Source of the DNA: Pelobacter sp. UBA6093
GTDB lineage: Bacteria; Desulfobacterota; Desulfuromonadia; Desulfuromonadales; Syntrophotaleaceae
Length of the DNA stretch: 64,000 bases
NCBI GenBank assembly: GCA_002435955.1
Contig: DIWZ01000026.1
Span: 1-64,000, forward strand
Direction: 5' to 3'
In this document: positions 57,079 to 64,000 of the stretch, one piece after another
Layout: the number at the start of each line of letters is the position of its first letter
How positions within the stretch are numbered: the first letter of the stretch is position 1
Program-made: the position numbers and the translations under genes
Notes under the pieces: generated by a model
Told to the model about the DNA's origin: nothing
What the model saw: the letters and a program-made list of their open reading frames with translations, nothing else
Databases searched by the model: none

Positions 57079-57107
57079 ATTATAAAATTATGTTTTATAG
57101 ATGTCAA
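57079..57107 (-). promoter_or_regulatory. consensus sigma70 promoter of the iclR-type gene with overlapping palindrome
   Basis: On the minus strand TTGACA, 17 bases, TATAAT: both hexamers and the spacing are perfect. ATAAAA (57082-57087) and TTTTAT (57093-57098) form an inverted repeat around TTATG, overlapping the -10 and spacer. A repressor bound there would block polymerase. About 145 bases separate the predicted start from the ATG. The rest of this 355-base gap, up to truD, shows nothing I can name. Confidence 0.75.
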
Positions 57108-57281
57108 CCGCAACCGTGAAGAACCGGCGGGCTATATTGTCAGGACGGTCCTCGCAGGTGACGGGGCTACTTGTTTCCGACGGGTGTCGGGTTGCGTTTG
57201 AGGTTGCGTTATGCTGCTTGAACATGGGTGCTTGCAAACAACGTGCAGCAAGTAGTGAGCCAATTGCGTTTGTCCGGGTTG

Positions 57282-58478
57282 TTACGTGCCGATTTTCATG
57301 ATTTCCCTGAGGACAGTAGTAGCAAAACTGCCTTTGGGCAATGCAAACGACAATGTCAGCACGTCGCCTTGCTGGCTTGTTGCAATCCCGGATATGGGGA
57401 TTCGCAGTGGTCGGCGTTCGCCCGGCATGGAGAGACCGGAACCGAGCCTGAAATCGTCCAGTCGGATATTCTCTTTGGCGAGCAACGCCTGTTCCAGCAT
57501 GCCTGTCTGTGCTTCGGCCAACTTGACTTTGTAGCCCAGTAGTGGGGCAGTGGGGCTGATTTCGAGACGGTCGGCCCGGGGTTGTTCCTCGGCAGGGTTC
57601 GTTACCAGGAAGCAGGCACCGTTATCATGTTTGTAGGCCAGGTCTCCGGCCCAGAGTGTTTCGATGTTATCCAGGCGCATCGCCACCAGTCGGTCGAACA
57701 TGTGGGACTGATAGGCGGACACGTAGAGGCGCAGCAGTTTGCCGGGCAGTCGGCGGACCGCTTCTTCGGCGCTGCGGCCCTGGCGCAGGTTGCGAATCAA
57801 ATTGCGTTCGTTGTGCATGCGGGGAGGCAAGGCTTCCTCGGCCTCGGCCAAACGGTTTTCTGTAAAAAGGACTGCCGCCTTGTGCCAACCCGGGTGGGCG
57901 ATTTTGTCAGGGTCGCCGATGATATGCGCCGCCGCCTGCTGAAATTTTTTCTGCACGATAGCCTGGCCAATGAGGTGGGAGTTGCCCAGGGAGCCGTAGC
58001 GCTGTTCGCCAAAAAAGTTCGGCACCCCTGTCATCTCCAGGACGTGCAGGATGTCACGAGCGTTTTCCAGGGCGTTGCTGCCGACGCCTCTGATCCTGAT
58101 CGTGAATTGGTTGCCGGCCAGATGCCCCAGGCGTAGCTTGTTGCGGTGCTGGCGGGCCGATAAAATGCGCATATCTTCAAATTCAAGCGCAAGGGCTTGC
58201 TCTGCAGTGCGGCCGGGAACGGAAATGAATTGCCGGGTGGTGGCTTGGGCATCCTTGAGTCCGGCATATCCCATGGCGCGTTCATCGACCTGCAACGCCC
58301 TTGCGATGCGTTTGAGAGCTTCGAAGGTGGTGATTCCGCGTTTTTCGACCTCCAGGTAGAGGTGTTCGCCTTCACCGCAGGCGGCATACAGGGGTAATTC
58401 CTCAACCAGAAAGTCTTCGGGGCAGGTTTTGATGCTGCCGCCGGTTCCGGGATGCTTTGCAGTCAGGTACTTAACCAT
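57282..58478 (-). CDS. truD: tRNA pseudouridine synthase TruD
   Basis: A 398-residue enzyme that makes pseudouridine 13 in tRNA-Glu. The catalytic Asp is D76 in YAGLKDAQATTRQ; PEDFLVEE, LAGNQFTIRIRG and NFFGEQRYG are typical. The ATG at 58478 is chosen because GGAG lies at the right distance; a GTG nine bases up is possible. The start overlaps the end of trmB by 8 bases. Confidence 0.95.
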   Translation of the reverse strand: MVKYLTAKHPGTGGSIKTCPEDFLVEELPLYAACGEGEHLYLEVEKRGITTFEALKRIARALQVDERAMGYAGLKDAQATTRQFISVPGRTAEQALALEFEDMRILSARQHRNKLRLGHLAGNQFTIRIRGVGSNALENARDILHVLEMTGVPNFFGEQRYGSLGNSHLIGQAIVQKKFQQAAAHIIGDPDKIAHPGWHKAAVLFTENRLAEAEEALPPRMHNERNLIRNLRQGRSAEEAVRRLPGKLLRLYVSAYQSHMFDRLVAMRLDNIETLWAGDLAYKHDNGACFLVTNPAEEQPRADRLEISPTAPLLGYKVKLAEAQTGMLEQALLAKENIRLDDFRLGSGLSMPGERRPLRIPISGIATSQQGDVLTLSFALPKGSFATTVLREIMKIGT

Positions 58479-59169
58479 GATTTCCACTCCAGGCTATGCG
58501 GAAACCCCGCTGAGCCGGTTGCGGGGGCGCAGCTTCGCAGGCATGCTGCCGGTTTCGTCGATAATGGAGAAAGTGGATCGACTGGTCCTGGGCCAGGAAG
58601 CGGCGCATGTATTTTGACAGAGGATAGCCCGGCATATTGAGGGATATGGGGGTGGCCAGCTGGTTATCGAAGCCGTCGTTTTCTTCCAGGGCTGCGGCAA
58701 CGGCATGGGCGTAATCGGCCACGTCGCTGCTGAAAAACAGTTCCCCGTCAGGGCGCAGATAGTGTAACAAGGTTTGTAGAAACAATCGATTGACCAGGCG
58801 TCTTTTGAGATGGCGTTTTTTTGGCCATGGGTCAGGGCAGTTGATGTAGACCGCCGCAAGACATTCCGGGATCAAATAACGGGAGAGCAGATACCGGGCC
58901 TCGATGCGCATTACGCGCACGTTTGTCAACCCTTCCTTCTCCAGTCTGTTGCAGGTTTTGTTGCAGCCCTTGTTGTATATATCGATGGCCAGGAAGTTAC
59001 GCTCCGGAGCGTTGGCCGCCAGTTGTGCCATGAAATCTCCGATTCCGCAACCTATCTCCAGTACCAGGGGATTTTGGTTCCCGAAGATTGCAGAAAAGTC
59101 GGTTGGCGACGATAATGTTTCTTCCTTGAGGAAGAATGGCGATTTTATCTCGATCATGCTCTGAGTCAT
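58471..59169 (-). CDS. trmB: tRNA (guanine-N7-)-methyltransferase TrmB
   Basis: A 232-residue SAM-dependent enzyme for m7G46 of tRNA. SAM site LVLEIGCGIGDF near residues 35-46 and the family signature NCPDPWPKKRHLKRRLV. It is translationally coupled to truD, forming a small tRNA-modification operon. Confidence 0.94.
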   Translation of the reverse strand: MTQSMIEIKSPFFLKEETLSSPTDFSAIFGNQNPLVLEIGCGIGDFMAQLAANAPERNFLAIDIYNKGCNKTCNRLEKEGLTNVRVMRIEARYLLSRYLIPECLAAVYINCPDPWPKKRHLKRRLVNRLFLQTLLHYLRPDGELFFSSDVADYAHAVAAALEENDGFDNQLATPISLNMPGYPLSKYMRRFLAQDQSIHFLHYRRNRQHACEAAPPQPAQRGFRIAWSGNHG

Positions 59170-59395
59170 GCCTGCATCCTGTTCGCTTTTAAAAAAGGAT
59201 TCAGGCTATCACAATAGATGTTTTGCGACAACACGTTTTTTGTTTGATGAGCTGCACGATGGGGGATTCCGGTGACTTGAAAAGAGTTGTGTTTCGCCGT
59301 CTTAGCGGATAGGCTGGAAATCCCGGCAGTTGCCCTGGAGGGTGCGATCTCGGGTTGAAATACCGGGTATGAAAGCCCCGAGATGTTTTGGTGGG

Positions 59396-59600
59396 GAGCG
59401 TTTTCCCCTTGTTGCTGAGTCATTTGGTGACAGTCTCGCCACCAGGCGCCGCGTCCTGGTCTCGGTTATGTCACGGGCAGGTCTTGGGGCAGGCGCGCAT
59501 GGGCTGATGATCGAGGTCCACCCCTATCCGGATCAGGCTTTGTGTGCCGGAGCACAGAGTCTTGGCAGGCAGAATTTTTCGCTGTTGATGAAAGAGCCGG
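59396..59600 (+). pseudogene. decayed C-terminal remnant of a DAHP synthase (AroF/type I beta-like) gene
   Basis: In the plus-strand frame from about 59429 to 59596 the translation reads ATRRRVLVSVMSRAGLGAGA, then GLMIEVHPYPDQAL, then GAQSL. This closely follows the C-terminus of 3-deoxy-D-arabino-heptulosonate 7-phosphate synthases (typical ATGRR.LV..MSRAALAAGADG, LMIEVHP.P..ALSDG.QSL). In another frame just upstream (from 59402) LLLSHLVTV resembles LSHLPVIVDPS, which suggests a frameshift. No start or upstream part of the enzyme is seen, so it is a fragment. It lies antisense to the tail of the metallophosphoesterase gene. Confidence 0.75.
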
Positions 59601-60485
59601 CGTTTTTGCAGGGCTGTCGTGTGAGGCTGCATGCGCCGGTAGCCGGGAAACCAGCCTGAACAGGGTGATCTCAGGGGAACACATGAAACGCACTGGCAGC
59701 AGGCTGGTGCCGAGGCCGCGATTGACGTATAGCGGCACCTTGGCAAAGCCTGCCGGATAGAACCCGGCCACGAAGGATCCTGAAAAACGGGGCAGGTACA
59801 ATGGCGGGAGCAGCGGAAGACGAACTTGTCCGCCATGGGTGTGGCCGGCCAGAACCAGATCGATGCGTTTATCCAACAGCTGGTGGTTGAAAGCCGGCAC
59901 GTGCGACAGCATGAGGTTGACGCGGTCAAGGCTGGCTCCCTTGACCAGGCGGGACACCTGGTCCGCTGGGGACGGATAGTCAACGCCCAGAATGGATAAG
60001 GGTACGCCGTGAACCTGCAAATCGCGACGCTCACTGATTAGGAGCGAGACATCCGCTCTTCTGAATTGACGCCGCAGATTTTCCCCTTCCAGTCTCGCCC
60101 AGTATTCCCAGTTGCCCTGTACGGCAAAAATGCCTGCAGGGGCATGCAGCAAGCGCAGGAATTTCAGTACTCCCTCCAGGTTGCGGCTTTGCTCGAGGTA
60201 GTCTCCTGTCAGCAGGATAACGTCAGGGCGCAACGTACTGACCATGTGGGCTACCTGTTCAAAGTACCCCTGGGAGGTGCGCAAGTGGAGGTCCGACAGT
60301 TGAATCAGGCGTATCTCCTTACCTTCAGGCATCTTGGCCAGCGGGAGGATGTGTTTTTCGATCTGCAGGGCTTGTGGTTGACGCAGCGTGACGTCCGCGG
60401 TCAACAGGCCGCCAAGCAGGACAGCCCCGCTTAACAGGAAGCGGCGGCGGGGCAGAGATTTGATGGGTGGCCTGGAATGAGGCAT
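59466..60485 (-). CDS. metallophosphoesterase (YaeI-like) with an aberrant C-terminal tail
   Basis: A 339-residue protein. N-terminal RRRFLLSGAVLLGGLL is a signal or anchor with a Tat-like start. Metal-site motifs LSDLHL, LTGDYLE, VQGNWEY and AGHTHGGQ are complete. The conserved fold ends near LPVRFMCSPEITLFRLV (about residue 279). The last 60 residues (59466-59648) are low-similarity, Pro/Ser/Arg-rich and read antisense through the DAHP synthase remnant, so the original stop was probably lost. YaeI-type proteins act on phosphodiesters or lipid phosphates; the substrate here is unknown. Confidence 0.85.
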   Translation of the reverse strand: MPHSRPPIKSLPRRRFLLSGAVLLGGLLTADVTLRQPQALQIEKHILPLAKMPEGKEIRLIQLSDLHLRTSQGYFEQVAHMVSTLRPDVILLTGDYLEQSRNLEGVLKFLRLLHAPAGIFAVQGNWEYWARLEGENLRRQFRRADVSLLISERRDLQVHGVPLSILGVDYPSPADQVSRLVKGASLDRVNLMLSHVPAFNHQLLDKRIDLVLAGHTHGGQVRLPLLPPLYLPRFSGSFVAGFYPAGFAKVPLYVNRGLGTSLLPVRFMCSPEITLFRLVSRLPAHAASHDSPAKTPALSSTAKNSACQDSVLRHTKPDPDRGGPRSSAHARLPQDLPVT

Positions 60486-60643
60486 GGTCGTAACCTGAAT
60501 CCGTTTGGTTGCAATGATAACTCTATACTTATGCGCGTACTATAACATGACAGGCGGGGCTAACCAACCTTCCAGTCACGGATCTGTTTGGGATTGTTCG
60601 TAATGACGATATCATATCTGAATCGAAGCGGCGGCGCCGGCTT

Positions 60644-62842
60644 ATGAGCGATCTGGTCGCAACGGTGGCGGTGGCTGCACCTTTGGACAAGGCTCTGTCC
60701 TACCTGGTACCCGCATCCTTGGCGGGGGCGGTTTTGGTCGGCGTACGGGTGCGGGTCCCCCTAGGCCGGCGCACTGCGGTAGGCTATATACTGGAGGTGT
60801 CGCAGGGGGAGCCCGCCGGGCTTAAGCCGGTGATCGAAGTACTTGGCGGCGAACCCATCTTCCCCCCGGCCATGGTAGGGTTTTTCCGGCGGGCCGCCGA
60901 TTATTACCAATTCCCTCTCGGGGAGGTGATTCGTACGGCTTTGCCCGCGGGCCTGTCAGGGGGGAGCGATTCCGTAAAAGCCCTTGCCGAACGGGTCTAT
61001 CGGCCATCCGAGGATGTCGGTACGCCCCGCGGTCCCCGCCAGCGTGAGTTGCTCGAGCATCTGCGGCGGGTTGCCAGCGCTTCCCGGAGCGGGTTGCTGA
61101 GCCTTTTCCCCGGTTGCCAGGGGAGTCTCAAGTCTCTCATGGAGCAAGGGTTTGTCCTTGAGACGCAGGAGGAACGGTTGCGGGATCCTTTTGCGGATCT
61201 GTTGCCGGAAATGGATACCTCTGTAGAAATGACCTCGCCACAGGCGCAGGCTATTTCCGCCATCGGAAACGCGCTGCAACGAGGCGGTTTTCATTCCCTG
61301 CTGCTGCATGGCGTTACCGGCAGTGGCAAAACCGAGGTCTATCTGAGGTCCATCGAAACGGTTTTGCAGTCCGGACGTCAAGCGCTGGTGCTGGTTCCGG
61401 AGATCGCCCTGACGCCGCAGTTGGTAAGTCGGTTCCGATCCCGGTTCGCCGACGGGCGTGCCTCGCTGGCGGTACTGCATTCCGGGCTTTCGGCAGGGGA
61501 GCGTTTTGATGCCTGGCGTAGCGTGGCACGCGGCGATGTCGATATCGTTATCGGTGCTCGTTCGGCAGTGTTTGCCCCCCTTGAGCGCTTGGGCATGGTT
61601 ATTGTCGATGAGGAGCACGAGTCGAGTTATAAGCAGGGCGATGGATTTCGTTACCATGCTCGGGATCTGGCCTTGATGCGCGGGCAGATGGAGGGGGCGC
61701 TGGTATTGCTTGGCAGTGCGACCCCTGCCTTGACGACGTATCATCGCGCAATGGAGGGCCGGATCGATTATCTGGTGCTGCCGGCGCGAGTCATGGGGCG
61801 GGCGTTGCCGGCAGTGGAATTGATCGACCTGACGCAGAACCGGCCTGAAGGGACGCTGGCCCAATCTTTGAAAGATGCACTGTTAGCCAACTTGGAGCGT
61901 GGTGAACAGTCCCTGTTGTTGCTGAATCGGCGCGGGTTTGCGCCGTATCTGTTGTGCGCCGATTGCGGAACCGTCCTGCGTTGCCCACATTGCGACATCA
62001 CCCTGACTTTTTATTTGTCGCAACGGGAGCTTCGTTGCAACTATTGCGATTTTCATCAACAGCCTCCTGACCAATGCCCTTCGTGCCAAGGCGCAAATAT
62101 CCTGCCGGAGGGTGCGGGGACCGAGCGACTTGAGCAGGAGTTGCAGGAACTGTTGCCGACGGCACGTATAGCGCGGATGGATCGGGATACCACGGGTCGC
62201 AAAGGCGCACACCAGTCTCTGGTGTCAGCCATGGAAGGTCGTGCGATAGATGTTCTGGTCGGCACGCAGATGGTAGCAAAGGGGCTCGATTTCCCGGGCG
62301 TGACGCTGGTAGGGGTGGTGCAGGCCGATAATCTGCTGAATCTTCCGGACTTTCGTGCTGCGGAGCGCGCTTTTACGCTGCTCACCCAGGTGGCCGGGCG
62401 TGCAGGGCGTGGCGAGCTCCCCGGTCGGGTCTTCGTTCAGACTTATGCCCCCGAACACTTCGCCCTGGCTTGCTGTGTCCGCCACGATTATGAGGGCTTT
62501 GCGCAGGAGGAATTGCGCTTGCGACAGGAGTTGGGGTATCCGCCATTCGGGTTTCTGGTCAATTGCGTTTTTTCCGGTGCGGTTCGCGAACAGGTCGAGG
62601 CCGCAGCGGCCGGTCTGGCCGAGGAACTGTTGGAGCCTGCAGTAAAACTCGGTGTCGAAGTCCTCGGTCCGGCACCCTGTCCGCTGGCGCGTCTTCGCGG
62701 TAAAAGCCGCTACCAGGTGTTGCTCAAGTCTCCCAGTCGCCCTCCCCTGCGTCACCTCCTGACCCGCCTGCCGCTGCTGCGACGGGCATTGCCCGGCAAG
62801 GTGGCGCTGACCGTCGACGTCGATCCTATGGATATGCTGTAG
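60644..62842 (+). CDS. priA: primosomal protein N' (replication restart helicase PriA)
   Basis: A 732-residue helicase that reloads the replisome at stalled forks. N-terminal 3'-end-binding domain (VAAPLDKALSYLVP), Walker A GVTGSGKTEVY near 222, DEEH near 321, and between helicase motifs IV and V (about 440-490) a zinc region with CADC, CPHC, CNYC and CPSC. The C-terminal helicase motif includes QVAGRAGRG. The plus-strand start is divergent from the metallophosphoesterase, 158 bases away. Confidence 0.96.
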   Translation: MSDLVATVAVAAPLDKALSYLVPASLAGAVLVGVRVRVPLGRRTAVGYILEVSQGEPAGLKPVIEVLGGEPIFPPAMVGFFRRAADYYQFPLGEVIRTALPAGLSGGSDSVKALAERVYRPSEDVGTPRGPRQRELLEHLRRVASASRSGLLSLFPGCQGSLKSLMEQGFVLETQEERLRDPFADLLPEMDTSVEMTSPQAQAISAIGNALQRGGFHSLLLHGVTGSGKTEVYLRSIETVLQSGRQALVLVPEIALTPQLVSRFRSRFADGRASLAVLHSGLSAGERFDAWRSVARGDVDIVIGARSAVFAPLERLGMVIVDEEHESSYKQGDGFRYHARDLALMRGQMEGALVLLGSATPALTTYHRAMEGRIDYLVLPARVMGRALPAVELIDLTQNRPEGTLAQSLKDALLANLERGEQSLLLLNRRGFAPYLLCADCGTVLRCPHCDITLTFYLSQRELRCNYCDFHQQPPDQCPSCQGANILPEGAGTERLEQELQELLPTARIARMDRDTTGRKGAHQSLVSAMEGRAIDVLVGTQMVAKGLDFPGVTLVGVVQADNLLNLPDFRAAERAFTLLTQVAGRAGRGELPGRVFVQTYAPEHFALACCVRHDYEGFAQEELRLRQELGYPPFGFLVNCVFSGAVREQVEAAAAGLAEELLEPAVKLGVEVLGPAPCPLARLRGKSRYQVLLKSPSRPPLRHLLTRLPLLRRALPGKVALTVDVDPMDML

Positions 62843-62857
62843 ATTTGTGGCGACGGT

Positions 62858-63817
62858 TCAAACCCCAAAGGGCAGTTCCGTGCCGAGCTTCTGGGTTTTA
62901 GCCCGTTGCAGCACATAGGCGGCCAAGGCCAGATCCTGGATGGCCATGCCGTGCGATTCAAACAGGGTGATCTGCGTCGGGCTGGTGCGACCAGGCAGTC
63001 GGCCAACGATGATTTCTCCGAGTTCCGGAATCTGGGTCCAGCGAATGCGGCCTTTTTCCAGCGGCGGCAGCAAATCTCCACATTCGCGGGCAGCAACATC
63101 GCGGGCGTCGACCACTACCGGATCGCAGCGGCGAACGGTTTTTTCGTCGATTTCAGTCCGTATCAGGGCGTTGCTGCCGACGGCATTGATGTGACAGCCC
63201 GGATCCAGCCAGTCGCTGTCGAACAAAGGGGTGGCCGAGGTCGTGACGGTGGTGACGATATCGCTGCCGCATACCACTTCTTCGGCATTTGCAGCCGGGA
63301 TCACCTCGATGCCCAGTTGCCGGGATTGCTCCCGGCAGAATTCTTCCAGACGCTGCCGATCACGGGCAAATACTTTGGCGCGCTGGATCGGGCGCACCTG
63401 ACAAAGAGCCGCCAGCTGTCCGCGTGCCTGCCAGCCGGCACCAAACATGCCGGCAACGTTGGCCTCCGGACGACCCAGATAGCGACTGGCGATGCCGCTG
63501 GCTGCACCGGTTCGCAGCATACCCAGAAGATTGGCCTCGATGATGGCCTCCAGCTTGCCCGAAGCAGCGTTGTAAAGGTGTATCAGGAAGCGGTTCCCTT
63601 CGCGGGTCGAAGTGTAGGCTTTGAACCCGATGATATCCAGGCAATCGACAGCCCCCTGCAGAAGGTGCAAGGCGCCTTTCTGGAGGCGGGTTCGTTCCCT
63701 TGGAATATTGACGGCACGACCAAAGGCTTGTTCACGCAGGGACATTTCGACGGCTTCCAGCGCCAGAGACATGGTCGCCACCTGGCGGACATCATTCTCG
63801 CTGAGAAACAGGGGCAT
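62858..63817 (-). CDS. ornithine cyclodeaminase / mu-crystallin family protein
   Basis: A 319-residue NAD(P)-dependent protein. The ATG at 63817 (MPLFLSENDVRQ) follows AGGAGGTAG. The nucleotide site is GMFGAGWQARGQL; family segments FLIHLYNAASGKLEAIIEA, LLGMLRTGAASGIAS and INAVGSN are present. Members include ornithine cyclodeaminase, archaeal alanine dehydrogenase and ketimine reductases; the sequence does not settle which. Convergent with priA, 15 bases apart. Confidence 0.88.
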   Translation of the reverse strand: MPLFLSENDVRQVATMSLALEAVEMSLREQAFGRAVNIPRERTRLQKGALHLLQGAVDCLDIIGFKAYTSTREGNRFLIHLYNAASGKLEAIIEANLLGMLRTGAASGIASRYLGRPEANVAGMFGAGWQARGQLAALCQVRPIQRAKVFARDRQRLEEFCREQSRQLGIEVIPAANAEEVVCGSDIVTTVTTSATPLFDSDWLDPGCHINAVGSNALIRTEIDEKTVRRCDPVVVDARDVAARECGDLLPPLEKGRIRWTQIPELGEIIVGRLPGRTSPTQITLFESHGMAIQDLALAAYVLQRAKTQKLGTELPFGV

Positions 63818-63867
63818 CAAGCTACCTCCTTGGTGAGATGATTGGCGGTTTGTGGAAGTATTTAGTG

Positions 63868-63937
63868 TCCATCCGGAAACTATGGATGGATACGGTGCAG
63901 TTTTCATATGGGAAAAGGGCCGTTTTCGGATGAAAAC
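63868..63937 (-). promoter_or_regulatory. inverted repeats upstream of the cyclodeaminase-family gene
   Basis: TCCATCC (63868-63874) and GGATGGA (63884-63890) form a perfect 7-bp inverted repeat with a 9-base spacer, 51 bases before the ATG. A second one, GTTTTC/GAAAAC (63922-63937), lies further up. Either could be an operator; I could not pick out a clear promoter between them. Confidence 0.4.
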
Positions 63938-64000
63938 TATTTAACTCCCGGAATTAATCCCTTCGCCGATTATAGGGGGTTGATGCCTGTTCTTCCAAGC

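Noticed and set aside
57101..57301. Short plus-strand frame upstream of truD
   Set aside because: 66 codons with no ribosome site or similarity; it overlaps the -35 of the iclR-type promoter and the truD end.
62906..63841. Plus-strand open frame of 311 codons across the cyclodeaminase-family gene
   Set aside because: The minus-strand protein has clear family motifs and a good ribosome site; the plus frame has neither.

Overview
The window is a stretch of bacterial chromosome, and almost all of it is a very long translation/transcription cluster. It runs tRNA-Thr, tuf, rpmG, tRNA-Trp, secE, nusG, rplKAJL, rpoBC, rpsLG, fusA, a second tuf, then a joined S10-spc-alpha series down to rplQ. Gene order, the zinc-type ribosomal proteins, a Cys-rich insert in EF-Tu, an NfnAB-type flavin enzyme pair, LptD and HD-GYP signalling all fit a Gram-negative anaerobe of the Desulfuromonadales (Geobacter/Pelobacter relatives). 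Pelobacter (Syntrophotalea) carbinolicus is my best guess. That identification is inference from gene order and protein features, not a database match.

Region 1 (1-32,727): protein synthesis and RNA polymerase genes, all on the plus strand. A strong intrinsic terminator after rplQ closes it. Internal signals are a hairpin between tuf and rpmG, a terminator before tRNA-Trp, an L10-type leader before rplJ, a hairpin between rplL and rpoB, and a sigma70-like promoter before rpsL.

Region 2 (32,744-37,500): trpE-trpG-trpD-trpC-trpF with its own promoter and no room for a leader-peptide attenuator. trpB and trpA are absent. Region 3 (37,688-47,839): an RhlB-like DEAD-box helicase coupled to a family 5 uracil-DNA glycosylase; accD-folC-lptD; a ComEA-like helix-hairpin-helix protein; an FtsB/DivIC-like protein; argS; a SPOR-domain protein; and the initiator tRNA with a near-consensus promoter and a terminator.

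Region 4 (47,999-54,438): nfnA-nfnB on the minus strand (electron-bifurcating transhydrogenase family), a small plus-strand HEAT-repeat protein, and a minus-strand pair made of a HEAT-repeat protein and an HD-GYP protein. The two proteins of that pair share a related N-terminal domain that I do not recognise, so this is the best candidate here for an undescribed signalling module. Region 5 (54,594-63,817): coaE, an esterase, an IclR regulator behind a perfect-consensus promoter that contains a palindrome, trmB-truD, a metallophosphoesterase, priA and an ornithine cyclodeaminase-family gene. The metallophosphoesterase tail is read antisense through a decayed remnant of a DAHP synthase gene; this is the clearest previously unannotated feature I found. 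I saw no phage, IS element or CRISPR array.
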